From positions 2,120,342 to 2,184,341 of the forward strand of contig BPUI01000001.1 in the NCBI GenBank assembly GCA_019973575.1: DNA of 64,000 nucleotides, given 5' to 3'. Position 1 is the stretch's first letter. The number at the start of each line of letters is the position of its first letter. Origin of the DNA: Gemmatimonadetes bacterium T265. Its GTDB lineage: Bacteria; Gemmatimonadota; Gemmatimonadetes; Gemmatimonadales; Gemmatimonadaceae. Under the pieces are notes generated by a model, which ran no database searches, was not told the origin of the DNA, and saw nothing but the letters and a program-made list of their open reading frames with translations. Positions 24,335-33,107 of this stretch are shown one piece after another. The position numbers and the translations under genes were made by a program.

Positions 24335-26550
24335 TCTCGCTCCTGGACGGAGGTGGTCGCGGAGCCCGCGGCGCGCCGCCCCGGATCGACCGGGAGCAGC
24401 ACGTCGAACGCGGCGCCCCCGTCGGGCAGGTTCTGCGCGCGCAGCTCGCCGCCGTGCGCGTGGACGATCCCGTAGCTCACGCTCAGCCCGAGGCCGGTGC
24501 CCTCGCCCGGCGGCTTCGTCGTGAAGAACGGCTCGAAGACCCGCCCCAACACGTCCGGCGGCACGCCCGGGCCGGTGTCGCGTACGCGCACGCCGACGCG
24601 GTTGGGCGCGGCGCGCCAGGCGCACACGGTGACGCGCCGCTCGCCCGGTGCCGAGCCGCGGAGGGCGTGTTCGGCGTTCGCGATCAGGTTGACGAACACC
24701 TGTTGGAGTTTGCGTTCGTCGCCTCGCACGGGCGGGAGGTCGGGTTCGATGTCGAGACGCACGTCGACGCCGGCCGTGCGCGCGGCGTAGGCGCGCACCC
24801 GCACCGTGCGTTCGAGGAGCGCGTCGAGCGCTACCGGCCCCCACGTCGGCGCCGCCTCGCGCGCGAACGTCAGCAGGTCGCGCACGACCGCGGTCGCCCG
24901 GTCCGCCTCGCGCTTGATGAGGCGCACGGCCTCGCGGTCCTCGGCGTCGAAGGGCGCGTCCGGCGGCGTTTCGAGGAGGAGTTCGGCGAACGCGGAAATG
25001 CCGGCGAGGGGGTTGTTCATCTCGTGCGCGACGCCCGCCACGAGTTCGCCGAGCGCGGCGAGCTTCTCGGCCTGTCGGAGCTGCTCCTCGCGCCGGCGTT
25101 CCTCGTCGAGGTGGGCGCGTTCCCGCTCCTCGCGCAGCAGGACGTCCATCGCGACGCCGACCGAGGGGCCGAGCAGACGGAGCGTTTCGAGCGTGTCGGC
25201 GCCGAGCGGCGCGTCCGACGAGTAGCGCACGCAGAGATCGCCCACCATGACGCCGCGCGCCATGATCGGGACGAGCACGACGCCGCCGAGTGGCGCGTCC
25301 TCGCCGGCGCGCCCGCGCTCGCGCAGCGCAGCGCCGTGGTCCGGCACCTCGACCACCTCGCCCCGGGCGAGCGCGTCGTGCGCCAGCGTCTGGACGAGCG
25401 GGCGCTCCGCGCCGGGCACGAAAGTCGTCTCGCCCGTCACGGCCAGGCAGCGGAGCACGCCGCGCTCGCGGTCGACCACGCTCAACACCTTGCCGGGTGC
25501 GGCGACCACGCGGGCCAGCGCGGCGAGGATCTTGGACGCGCCCGACGCCGCGTCGTCGGCGTCGAGGGCAACCTGCGCGACCGCCGCGGCCGCCTCGGCC
25601 CGCGACTGGGCGAGCCCGCGCGCGGCGAGCAGGCGCACGTTGCGCATCGCGAGCGCCCCGTGGTCGGCCAGGCGCCGCGCCAGCTCCGCGTCCGTGTCCC
25701 CGAACGCGCCGCGCGGCACGTTCACCACGCAGAGCACCGCCGCCACGTGCGCGTCGATGACGAGCGGTGCGGCGAGCACCTGGCGCATCGCGAACGGCAC
25801 CCCGTAGCGCGGGTCGATGCGCGGATCGTGCTCCGCGTCGTTGACGATGACCACCTCGCGCGAGCGCGCCACGTCGCCGAACAGCGACGGCTCCTGCATG
25901 AGGCGGGTGACGTGGCCGGCGAGCGGGTCGAGCGTGCCCGCGGTCGCCTCGACCCGCGCCTTCTCCGGGCGACCGGGCGAGTCGTCGAACGTCACGACGC
26001 AGGCGCCCGCGGCGTCGAACAGGTCGAGCGCGCCGCGCGCGAGCTGTGCGAGGGCGGCCGTCGCGTCGTCGCCGACCTGGGCGAGCTCGCGCGCGACCGC
26101 GGCGAGCGTCTCGGCCTCCCGGCGTCCCGGCACGCCGTCCGGGGCCCGTTCGACGACCACCGTCCACGCTGCGGCCCGGGCGCTGCCGACGCCCGGGAGC
26201 GGCAGGAGGCGCCACCGGGCCCGCGCGAGTCCGCCCGCGTCGTGCACCGTGAACGTCACCTCGCCCGCGTCGGGGGCGGCAAAGGCGTTCGCGACGGCGA
26301 GTGCTGCGGTCCCCTCGCCCGCGGCCCGGAGCGCCGACGGCAGGTCCACCCCCGGCCGGAGCACCGGACCGCCGGCGGCCAACTGTACGGTCGCAGCCGC
26401 GTCGGCCGCGACCAGGGTGCCGCGCGCGTCGACGGCCAGCACGAACGCGGCAGCCGCGGGGGTCGCCGACGCTTCCGGCGGCTCGGCGGCGCCGGCCGCG
26501 GCCGGCATCAGCGGCGAAAACGCCGCGAGGTCGGGACGGGAGGGCACCAC
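24331..26550 (-). CDS. Sensor histidine kinase with PAS and GAF domains
   Basis: Cytosolic kinase of 739 aa. A PAS-like segment (about 20 to 125) is followed by two GAF-type modules (about 135 to 300 and 310 to 465; PRYGVPFAMRQVLAAPLVID and VVLVPIMARGVMVGDLCVRY). The phosphoacceptor site AALGELVAGVAHEMNNPLAG (His about 508) is of the NtrB-like type, and the ATPase domain has NLIANAEHAL, VRDTGPGVPP and GEGTGLGLSVSYGIVHAHGG. The start is GTG 26550, 16 bp after the stop of the zinc-ribbon gene; no ATG is near. It overlaps the HD-GYP regulator by 4 bp, so together they make a two-component system likely acting on c-di-GMP. Confidence 0.9.
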   Translation of the reverse strand: MVPSRPDLAAFSPLMPAAAGAAEPPEASATPAAAAFVLAVDARGTLVAADAAATVQLAAGGPVLRPGVDLPSALRAAGEGTAALAVANAFAAPDAGEVTFTVHDAGGLARARWRLLPLPGVGSARAAAWTVVVERAPDGVPGRREAETLAAVARELAQVGDDATAALAQLARGALDLFDAAGACVVTFDDSPGRPEKARVEATAGTLDPLAGHVTRLMQEPSLFGDVARSREVVIVNDAEHDPRIDPRYGVPFAMRQVLAAPLVIDAHVAAVLCVVNVPRGAFGDTDAELARRLADHGALAMRNVRLLAARGLAQSRAEAAAAVAQVALDADDAASGASKILAALARVVAAPGKVLSVVDRERGVLRCLAVTGETTFVPGAERPLVQTLAHDALARGEVVEVPDHGAALRERGRAGEDAPLGGVVLVPIMARGVMVGDLCVRYSSDAPLGADTLETLRLLGPSVGVAMDVLLREERERAHLDEERRREEQLRQAEKLAALGELVAGVAHEMNNPLAGISAFAELLLETPPDAPFDAEDREAVRLIKREADRATAVVRDLLTFAREAAPTWGPVALDALLERTVRVRAYAARTAGVDVRLDIEPDLPPVRGDERKLQQVFVNLIANAEHALRGSAPGERRVTVCAWRAAPNRVGVRVRDTGPGVPPDVLGRVFEPFFTTKPPGEGTGLGLSVSYGIVHAHGGELRAQNLPDGGAAFDVLLPVDPGRRAAGSATTSVQERE

Positions 26551-26566
26551 GACGGGCGACCGCGTG

Positions 26567-27466
26567 CTACCGCGGCGCGACCGGCCCCGTCGCGGTCGCG
26601 AGCTTGAGGGCCGCGTCGATGTCGTTCCCGTGGCGTTGGTATTCTTCGAGGTTCTTGGCGCGCTCGGCCGGGGCCGCGGCGATAAGGCGGCGTTGCGCGT
26701 CGGCCAGCCGGGCGCGGTCACCCTGGAGTGCAGCGCCCTTGATGGCGAGGACGAGGCCGAGCAGGTGCGTCGGGTTGTTGCGGAGGATCGTGTCGGCCTG
26801 GGCGGCGGCGACCTCGCCGCGTCCCGCGACTTCGGCGATCCGGCCCATGTCGTAGCGCAGGTCGTTGTCGAGCGGGACGCCAGCCTGCGGCATGCGCCCG
26901 TAGTTCTGCAGCGCCATCGTCGCAAAGAACTGCGCGCTGTCGATCTTCCCCTCCCCCGAGAGCCGCATCACGCGGTCGAAGAGGCGGTCGGCGATGTCGC
27001 GTGGGGTCATCGTCGAGAGGTCGGGCGCGCGCCCGCCGCCCGCGCCGGCGAAGGGGGCGACGGGCGCGCCACCGGCGGCCGCCCCGCCGGCGTCGGGCCC
27101 GCCGGCCGCTGGCGCGACGCCCTCGCCGAGCGATGCCTGGGGGAGCGCGTTCTGGGGCGCGTCGAGGCCGCCACCACGCGACGCGCCGAGGTTGCGTCCC
27201 GCCGCCATCGCGGCGAGGGCGAGGAAGGCGACGAACGCGACGGCCCACGGCGCGATCTCGCCGAGGCTTCGGCCGCGCGTCCGCCCGCCCGCCGCCGACG
27301 TGTCAGACGCGGCAACGACCGCCGTTCCGCACCGGTGGCAGTAATTGGCGCCGGCCGAAAGCGCGGCGCCGCACGCGGCGCAGTACCGCGGGCGGACCGA
27401 CGCGCCTGGCGACGGCACGCCTGGCGACGGCGGGGGGGACGAGATCGGAGGCGCGGACGTCGACAT
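26567..27466 (-). CDS. Zinc-ribbon membrane protein with TPR-like tail
   Basis: Protein of 299 aa, function unknown. After a Pro/Ser-rich start it shows a four-Cys zinc ribbon (YCAACGAAL and YCHRCGTAV, residues about 28 to 48), one membrane helix (PWAVAFVAFLALAAMAAG, about 71 to 88), a low-complexity Gly/Ala/Pro stretch, and from about 155 a helical region with TPR-like pairs (DRLFDRVMRLSGEGKIDSAQ; ADTILRNNPTHLLGLVLAIK). The zinc ribbon should face the cytosol. ATG 27466 begins just before the ribbon. It lies between the CBS gene and the histidine kinase on the same strand and may be part of their operon. Confidence 0.78.
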   Translation of the reverse strand: MSTSAPPISSPPPSPGVPSPGASVRPRYCAACGAALSAGANYCHRCGTAVVAASDTSAAGGRTRGRSLGEIAPWAVAFVAFLALAAMAAGRNLGASRGGGLDAPQNALPQASLGEGVAPAAGGPDAGGAAAGGAPVAPFAGAGGGRAPDLSTMTPRDIADRLFDRVMRLSGEGKIDSAQFFATMALQNYGRMPQAGVPLDNDLRYDMGRIAEVAGRGEVAAAQADTILRNNPTHLLGLVLAIKGAALQGDRARLADAQRRLIAAAPAERAKNLEEYQRHGNDIDAALKLATATGPVAPR

Positions 27467-27539
27467 GCGGCGAAAGCTACACGCCGCCTGCCGACGCCGG
27501 GCCGGAGCTACGTCCCGCGCCGCCGCGCCGCGCTCAGCG

Positions 27540-27971
27540 TCACGGCCGCGAGATCGCCTCGACCGTCTGCTCCGCGCGCTTGTCGTTGGCCTGCAGCAGC
27601 ACGTCCGCCTGTGCGATGATGCCGACGAGGTCACCGCGCTCGTCGACGATCGGCACGCGCCGCACCTGCTCGCGCGCCATCAGGTCCATCACCTTCTGGA
27701 GGTCGTCCCGCTCGCGCGCCGTGTGCGCGTTGGGCGTCATCGCGTCGCGCACGCGCGCGTCCAGGTTCCCCTCGGCCACGACGCGGATCGCGAGGTCGCG
27801 GTCCGTGATCAGGCCGATCGGGCGCTTCGAGTTGCCGCCCTCGACGACGGGCAGGGCGCCGGTGTCTTCGCTGCGCATGAGCTGGGCGGCCTCGCGCACC
27901 GGCGTATCGGGCGTCACGGTGCGCGGGTTCCGGGTCATCACGTCCCCGGCGGTCCTCGGTTCGTTTGCCAT
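27540..27971 (-). CDS. CBS-domain protein
   Basis: Small protein of 143 aa made of two CBS motifs (TAGDVMTRNPRTVTPDTPVR, and ARVRDAMTPNAHTARERDDL with REQVRRVPIVDERGDLVGII). Such pairs form a Bateman module that binds adenosine nucleotides and is often a stand-alone energy sensor. ATG 27971 has a reasonable purine-rich GAGGATCC sequence just upstream. It is divergent from the type I glutamine synthetase gene (start 28077), with a 105-bp shared gap, and lies 73 bp upstream of the zinc-ribbon gene on its own strand. A link to nitrogen metabolism through energy sensing is possible but only suggested by position. Confidence 0.88.
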   Translation of the reverse strand: MANEPRTAGDVMTRNPRTVTPDTPVREAAQLMRSEDTGALPVVEGGNSKRPIGLITDRDLAIRVVAEGNLDARVRDAMTPNAHTARERDDLQKVMDLMAREQVRRVPIVDERGDLVGIIAQADVLLQANDKRAEQTVEAISRP

Positions 27972-28076
27972 CGGATCCTCCAGAAAGTTCGCGTCGGTCG
28001 TCGCGTCTTCCCGCGCGGCAGTCGCGGCGGGGAGCCGCCCCGGGCGCAAGCCACATGCCCGCCGTACCTTGCGCGC

Positions 28077-29534
28077 ATGCCCCGCTCGACGCCCCCGACC
28101 CGCCTCCAGGCGGCCCCGTCCACGACGTCGTTCGACGCGGCCGAACTCGTCGAACGCGCGCGTGCGGACGGCGTGCGCTTCCTCCGCCTGCAGTTCACCG
28201 ACATCCTCGGCGTGAACAAGAACGTCGAGGTGCCGGCCTCGCGCTTCGCGGAGGCGCTCGCCGGCGAGGTGCTGTTCGACGGCTCGGCGATCGAGGGCTT
28301 CGCGCGCGCGGAGGAGAGCGACATGCTCCTCCGCCCCGACCTCGCGACCTACCGCGTGTTGCCCTGGGGCGGCGCGCCCGCGCGCCCGGCGTCGTCGAAC
28401 GGGCACCGGCCCGCGGACGGCGAGGACGCGGGCGCAGAAGACGCGCGGGTCGCGCGCGTGATCTGCGACGTCACGACCACGGACGGGCGCGCCTTCGCCG
28501 GCGACCCGCGCGCGGTGCTCAAGCGCCAGCTCGCCGCGGCGGCCGAGCGCGGGTACGCGGTGCGCGCGAACACCGAGGTCGAATTCTTTCTCTTCCGACC
28601 CGGCCCCGACGGCGCGGTAACGACCGCGACGCACGACGTCGGCGGCTACTTCGACCTCGCCCCCGTCGACCTCGGCGAGGACGCGCGCCGCGCGATGGTC
28701 GACCTGCTCGAACGCCTCGGCGTCCCGGTCGTCGGTGCGCACCACGAAGGCGCCCACGGCCAGCACGAGATCGACCTCGGCGACGCCGCCGCGCTCGCCG
28801 CGGCCGACCACGTGATCACGCTCCGCTTCGTCGTGAAACACGTCGCGCGCCGCTTCGGCCTCGTCGCCTCGTTCATGCCCAAGCCCGTCTTCGGGCAGAA
28901 CGGGAGCGGGCTGCACACGCACCAGGCGCTGGTCGCGCTCGGCCCGGATGGACGGCCGGGGGAGAACGCGTTCGCGGACCCAGGCGCGGAATGGGGGCTC
29001 TCGCGCACCGCCCTGCACTACGTCGGCGGGCTGCTGCGCCACGCGCGCGGGATGTGCGCGGTGACCAACCCGCTCGTCAACTCGTACAAGCGCCTCGTCC
29101 CGGGCTTCGAGGCGCCGGTGCACGTGGCCTGGAGCCTGAAGAGCCGTACGCCGCTCGTGCGGGTGCCCGAGCGGCGCGGCGCGGCGACCCGGCTCGAGGT
29201 GCGCACGCCCGACCCGGCGGCCAACCCGTACCTCGCCCTCGCGGTGATGATCGCCGCGGGGCTCGACGGCGTGGCGACGGGCGCGGAGTGGCGCGAGCCG
29301 GTCGCGCAGGCGGTCGACGCGATGAGCTGGCGCGAGCGCCGGCGGCTGCGCATCGACGACCTGCCGCACGACCTCAACGAGGCGTGCGACGAGTTGGAGC
29401 GCGACGAGGTCGTGCGCGCGGCGTTAGGCGCGCACGTGACGCAGCACTACCTCGCGGCGAAGCGGGCGGAGTGGCGGGAGTACAGCACGCAGGTCACCCA
29501 GTGGGAGCTGGGGCGGTACCTGGCGCGGTATTGA
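28077..29534 (+). CDS. glnA: Glutamine synthetase, type I (alpha-like)
   Basis: Joins ammonia and glutamate using ATP; dodecameric, cytosolic; 485 aa. The beta-grasp N-terminal domain contains VRFLRLQFTDILGVNKNVEV and FDGSAIEGFARAEESDMLL. The catalytic domain has TEVEFFLF, HHEGAHGQHEIDL, FMPKPVFGQNGSGLHTHQAL (about residue 267), NPLVNSYKRLVPGFEAPVHV and the RTPLVRVPERRG/TRLEVRTPDPAANPYLA region that binds glutamate and ATP. No adenylylation-loop Tyr motif is visible near residue 400, so it looks like the GSI-alpha class, which is regulated by feedback and not by GlnE. An insertion with Gly/Asp-rich sequence near residue 110 is unusual. The TTA codon at 29423 lies in a GTTAGGC heptamer. Confidence 0.92.
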   Translation: MPRSTPPTRLQAAPSTTSFDAAELVERARADGVRFLRLQFTDILGVNKNVEVPASRFAEALAGEVLFDGSAIEGFARAEESDMLLRPDLATYRVLPWGGAPARPASSNGHRPADGEDAGAEDARVARVICDVTTTDGRAFAGDPRAVLKRQLAAAAERGYAVRANTEVEFFLFRPGPDGAVTTATHDVGGYFDLAPVDLGEDARRAMVDLLERLGVPVVGAHHEGAHGQHEIDLGDAAALAAADHVITLRFVVKHVARRFGLVASFMPKPVFGQNGSGLHTHQALVALGPDGRPGENAFADPGAEWGLSRTALHYVGGLLRHARGMCAVTNPLVNSYKRLVPGFEAPVHVAWSLKSRTPLVRVPERRGAATRLEVRTPDPAANPYLALAVMIAAGLDGVATGAEWREPVAQAVDAMSWRERRRLRIDDLPHDLNEACDELERDEVVRAALGAHVTQHYLAAKRAEWREYSTQVTQWELGRYLARY

Positions 29535-29618
29535 GCGGTACCGAGCGGTAATCGTCTGATTCGGTGAATTCGAGCGCCGCGGTGCGCGACGCGTTGCGCG
29601 GCGCGTCAAAGGCAGGCT

Positions 29619-29725
29619 GTCGTCCCGAGCGGAGCGAGGGACCTACCGTCCGGGGTGACGGGGCCGACCCGCCCAGGCTGGCCCCTCACGACGGAGAGTA
29701 GGTCCCGCGCTACGCTCGGGACGAC
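29619..29725. repeat. Intergenic inverted repeat of the GTC-TCC-GAGCG-GCG type
   Basis: Arm GTCGTCCCGAGCGGAGCGAG (from 29619) continuing into GGACCTAC, and an inverted arm ending at 29725 (complement GTCGTCCCGAGCGTAGCGCG continuing into GGACCTAC), enclose about 50 bp. The element can fold into a long hairpin. It belongs to the dispersed intergenic repeats (GTCATCCTGAG-like) seen in several soil phyla, and a diverged relative lies at 44340-44454. Confidence 0.7.
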
Positions 29726-29815
29726 AAGGAGGTGTGTCGCCCGAACTTCGTGGAGGACGTTAGCCCGGGATGGCCCCGGCCAAGGCGGGGGTCCATCCGT
29801 CCTGGCAGCCACTGC

Positions 29816-30253
29816 TTACCCGCGCGGCACCACGTGCGCGCGCAGCCACTCCGCGAAGCCCTCTTCCGAGATGGCGTCGGTCGCGAGTTCGAGCATCCGC
29901 TCCAACGCTGCGATCTCGTCGACGACGAGTTCGAGTCCGTTCATGTCGAGGAAGGTCGCGCACGACGTGAACGCCGTCCGTTTGTTTCCGTCACGATAGC
30001 CGTGGTTCTTGGCGAAGCCGAACGCGTACGCCGCGGCCAACCGCGGCAGGTCGCCTTCCACATAGGCGAACAAATTCTGCGGGCGCGCGAGGGCGGACTC
30101 GACGAGGTTTTCGTTGTTGACGCCCGACAGCCCGCCGAACAGCGCGAGGCTCGTGTCGTGGAGGTAGTCGACGAGGGCGCGGGTCAGCCACTGCGGCTCC
30201 GGCTCGACGGTCGTCGCGTAGGCGGGCGGTGCGCTTTCACGAACGCGATTCAT
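29816..30253 (-). CDS. doc: Doc/Fic-type toxin of a toxin-antitoxin pair
   Basis: Toxin of 145 aa of the death-on-curing branch of Fic proteins. The Fic active-site loop is complete: FAKNHGYRDGNKRTAF (His, Asp, Gly, Asn, Lys, Arg in the order H-x3-D-G-N-K-R, residues about 80 to 90). Phage P1 Doc phosphorylates EF-Tu and stops translation; other Fic enzymes add AMP, so the exact reaction is not certain. The N-terminal LTRALVDYLHD and the pattern LARPQNLFAY are typical of Doc-like proteins. ATG 30253 is preferred to GTG 30259. It follows the antitoxin gene by 9 bp on the minus strand. Confidence 0.88.
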   Translation of the reverse strand: MNRVRESAPPAYATTVEPEPQWLTRALVDYLHDTSLALFGGLSGVNNENLVESALARPQNLFAYVEGDLPRLAAAYAFGFAKNHGYRDGNKRTAFTSCATFLDMNGLELVVDEIAALERMLELATDAISEEGFAEWLRAHVVPRG

Positions 30254-30262
30254 GTGCACCCC

Positions 30263-30493
30263 TCACGCGTCGGCAAGCGCCTTGAGCGTGTTCCGGTAGC
30301 GTCGGAACACCCGCTCGGCGGATTCGAGTCCCTTTGCGAACGCCGGGTCATGCGCGCGGACGACGATGCCGTCTGTCGTCTGCGTCACGTGCACCTCGTC
30401 GCCCTCGCGAATGTTGAGCGCCTCGGTCATCGCGCTCGGCAGGGTAAGGCCGAGCGAGTTGCCATGCCGGCGCACCTTCAACGTCGTCGTCAC
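30263..30493 (-). CDS. AbrB/MazE-type antitoxin partner of Doc
   Basis: Antitoxin of 76 aa. The N-terminal 45 residues form a swapped-hairpin DNA-binding fold of the MazE/AbrB type (MTTTLKVRRHGNSLGLTLPS, then MTEALNIREGDEVHVTQTTD); the C-terminal tail (FAKGLESAERVFRRYRNTL) should block the Doc active site. Classical Doc partners are Phd proteins of a different fold, so this is a mixed pair, although AbrB-Doc pairs are known in genomes. GTG 30493 has a strong GGAGGT ribosome site 7 bp upstream. An inverted repeat at 30513-30544 is the likely operator for autoregulation. Confidence 0.85.
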   Translation of the reverse strand: MTTTLKVRRHGNSLGLTLPSAMTEALNIREGDEVHVTQTTDGIVVRAHDPAFAKGLESAERVFRRYRNTLKALADA

Positions 30494-30512
30494 TGGACTA
30501 CCTCCATTCCGC

Positions 30513-30544
30513 GTTATACGACTGTACTACGTTGGTCGTACAAC
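30513..30544 (-). promoter_or_regulatory. Operator-like inverted repeat upstream of the antitoxin
   Basis: GTTATACGAC (30513-30522) and GTCGTACAAC (30535-30544) are inverted with 9 of 10 positions matching and 12 bp between them. The segment is AT-richer than its surroundings and lies 20 bp upstream of the antitoxin start, where a toxin-antitoxin complex would repress its own promoter. Confidence 0.6.
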
Positions 30545-30577
30545 CGTACTGCCGAGGAGCACGCGAGGCAAGAAGCA

Positions 30578-30612
30578 CGACGGGCGGGGCTCCTCAGGAG
30601 CCCCGCCCGTCG
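30578..30612 (-). terminator. Stem-loop terminator after the type III glutamine synthetase
   Basis: A perfect 17-bp inverted repeat (CGACGGGCGGGGCTCCT and its complement) around a single C, 24 bp beyond the glutamine synthetase stop. Read on the minus strand the stem is followed by TGCTTCTTG, partly T-rich. It also insulates the toxin-antitoxin promoter downstream. Confidence 0.8.
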
Positions 30613-30636
30613 CCGTCCTGACCTCGGCCGAGTCGC

Positions 30637-32907
30637 TCAGACCGGGAACAGCATCTCCCGGTACTTCGGCAACGGCCACTGCTCGTCCGGCACCACCAAC
30701 TCCAGCGCGTCGCTCGCCGCCCGCACCGCGGCCATCGCGTCCGCGCCCTCGCTCGTGAGCAGCCGCGCCGTGGCGTCCTCGTCCCCGTGCCCGCCCTCGG
30801 CGCGCGCGGTGACCTGGGCGAGCGTCGCGCGCGCCGACTCCAGCGCCTCGATCATCCCGCCCACGCGGTCCGCCGCGGCCGCCTGCGGCACGCGAGTGAT
30901 GCCTGCCTCCTTCGCGTGCGCCGCCCCGCGCGCGAGCGCGTTCGCGTAGCCGTAGCCGGCCGGCAGCACGAGCGTGTCGACGACCTCGGCCAGCGTGTGC
31001 AGCTCGATCAGCATGTCCTTCACGTAGCGCTCGACGCGCACGTGGTAGCGGCTCTGCAGCTCCTCGGCGCTCAGGATCCCCGTGTCCGCAAAGAGCGTCT
31101 TCGTCTGCTCGGTCGTCAGCTGCTGCAGCGCCTCGGGCGTGCGGCGCAGGTTGAGGAGCCCGCGCCCCTCCGCCTCCGTCACCCACGCGTCGGCGTAGCC
31201 GTTCCCTTCGAAGCGGATCGCGCCCGACGCCTTGAAGCTCTCGCGCACCACGGCGAGCACCGCGTCGTCGATCTCGCCGCCGTTCGACGCGCCGCGCCGC
31301 GCGAGCTCGGCGCGCAGCTTGGTCGTCAGGTCGCTCACCGCCTCGGCCACCGCCGCGTTGAGGAGCATCACCGGGAACGCGATGCTCTGCGACGAGCCCA
31401 CCGCGCGGAACTCGAACTTCACGCCCGTGAACGCGAACGGCGACGTGCGGTTGCGGTCCGTGTTGTCCTTCTCGATCTCGGGCAGCTTCGCGACGCCGAG
31501 CCGGATGAGCGCCTGGTCGGCGTGCTCGTGGTCCGTGCCGGCGACGATGTTCTCGATCATCCGCGTGAGCGTCGCGCCCATGAACACCGAGATGATCGCC
31601 GGGGGCGCCTCGTTCGCGCCTAACCGGTGCTCGTTGCCCGCGGTCGCGATCCCCGCGCGCAGCAGCCCCTGGTGCTTGTGCACCGCCTGGAGCACGGCCG
31701 CGAGGAAGAGCAGGAAGCGCAGGTTCTGGTGCGGCGTCTTGCCCGGCTTGAGCAGGTTGAGCCCGTCGAGGTCGCCGTGGTCGGCCGCGACCGACATCGA
31801 CCAGTTGCAGTGCTTGCCCGAGCCGTTGATCCCGGCGAACGGCTTCTCGCTGAGGACCGCCTGCAGCCCGTGGCGCAGCGCGACCTTCCGCAGCGTCGCC
31901 ATGACGAGCTGGTTGTGGTCGACCGCGATGTCCGTCTCCTCGAACCGCGGCGCCATCTCGAACTGGCTCGGCGCGACCTCGTTGTGCCGCGTGATGATCG
32001 GGACGCCTAACTTGTAGAGCTCGTGCTCGACCTCCGCGATGCAGGCCTGCACGCGCTCGGGGATCCCGCCGAAGTAGTGGTCCTCGAGCTGCTGGCCGCG
32101 CGGCGGCGGCGCGCCGACGAGCGTGCGGCCGGCCATCACGAGGTCGGGGCGCATCGCGAACTGCTGCCGGTCGACGAGGAAGTACTCCTGCTCCGGGCCG
32201 AGGGTCGTGTAGACGCGCTGCACGCCGGTGTCGCCTAACAGCGCGAGCAGCTCCGCGGCGCGCTCGGAGAGCACGTCGGAGGAGCGGAGCAGCGGCGTCA
32301 TCTCGTCGAGCGCCTCGCCGTTGTAGCCGATGAACACCGACGGGATGCAGAGCGTGCGCGTCCCCGGGCCCTCGACGACGAACACCGGGCTCGCCGGGTT
32401 CCACGCCGTGTAGCCGCGCGCCTCCCACGTCGCGCGCAGCCCGCCACTCGGGAAGCTCGACGCGTCCGGCTCACTCTGGATGAGCTGCGCCGCGCTGAAG
32501 CTCTCGATCGGCTGGCTCTCCTCGTCGAACGAGAGGAAGGCGTCGTGCTTCTCGGCCGTCAGCCCGGTCTGCGGCTGGAACCAGTGCGTGAAATGCGTGA
32601 CGCCCTTCTCGACCGCCCACTCCTTGATCGCGTCGGCGACGGCGGGCGCGATGTCGGGGTCGAGCTTCTTCCCGAGGCGGATCGCGGCCTGCAGCTTGGC
32701 GAACGCCTTCTTCGGCAGCCGGTCGCGCATCTGGCGCGTGCCGAAGGTGTTGACGCCGAAGTACTCGGAAGTCGGCTTCGGCGCGGCGCCGTCGGCGTGG
32801 CTGCCGTTGCCGTTGGACGAGGCGCTCGGCAGCGGCCGGGTGACCGGGCGCGCGGCGGCCATGTCGCGCACGGCGACGCGGCGCGAGGAGGTCGTAGCGG
32901 TAGACAT
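30637..32907 (-). CDS. glnN: Glutamine synthetase, type III
   Basis: Type III enzyme of 756 aa, the usual length for GSIII (about 700 to 730) with a short Ala/Ser-rich lead. Motifs: FGVNTFGTRQMRDRLPKKAF near the N-terminus, THWFQPQTGLTAEKHDAFLS, LGPEQEYFLVDR, ITRHNEVAPSQFEMAPRFEE, EKPFAGINGSGKHCNWSMSV and GNEHRLGANEAPPAIISVFM; the last two hold the catalytic and metal-binding residues characteristic of the class. The C-terminus ends in EQWPLPKYREMLFPV, the conserved tail. ATG 32907 is chosen; upstream sequence lacks coding character. GSIII is usually induced by nitrogen limitation. Three TTA codons all lie in GTTAGGC heptamers. A terminator follows at 30578. Confidence 0.93.
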   Translation of the reverse strand: MSTATTSSRRVAVRDMAAARPVTRPLPSASSNGNGSHADGAAPKPTSEYFGVNTFGTRQMRDRLPKKAFAKLQAAIRLGKKLDPDIAPAVADAIKEWAVEKGVTHFTHWFQPQTGLTAEKHDAFLSFDEESQPIESFSAAQLIQSEPDASSFPSGGLRATWEARGYTAWNPASPVFVVEGPGTRTLCIPSVFIGYNGEALDEMTPLLRSSDVLSERAAELLALLGDTGVQRVYTTLGPEQEYFLVDRQQFAMRPDLVMAGRTLVGAPPPRGQQLEDHYFGGIPERVQACIAEVEHELYKLGVPIITRHNEVAPSQFEMAPRFEETDIAVDHNQLVMATLRKVALRHGLQAVLSEKPFAGINGSGKHCNWSMSVAADHGDLDGLNLLKPGKTPHQNLRFLLFLAAVLQAVHKHQGLLRAGIATAGNEHRLGANEAPPAIISVFMGATLTRMIENIVAGTDHEHADQALIRLGVAKLPEIEKDNTDRNRTSPFAFTGVKFEFRAVGSSQSIAFPVMLLNAAVAEAVSDLTTKLRAELARRGASNGGEIDDAVLAVVRESFKASGAIRFEGNGYADAWVTEAEGRGLLNLRRTPEALQQLTTEQTKTLFADTGILSAEELQSRYHVRVERYVKDMLIELHTLAEVVDTLVLPAGYGYANALARGAAHAKEAGITRVPQAAAADRVGGMIEALESARATLAQVTARAEGGHGDEDATARLLTSEGADAMAAVRAASDALELVVPDEQWPLPKYREMLFPV

Positions 32908-33107
32908 GAGGGCGGGCGGCGGGAAATGGCGAAGCGCGCCCGGCACGGCGGCGCGCTGAGTTGGCGTCGAGAAGCTACCCGCGTCCGTGCGGAATGTGCA
33001 CTGTGGCACGCGCACGACGCACCCGGCGGCGTTCGCCGGCGCTGATCTGCCACTCAGGATTGCAATCTGCCCCGCGAAATCTGCGCAGCCGTCGGTCGCG
33101 ACCTGCG

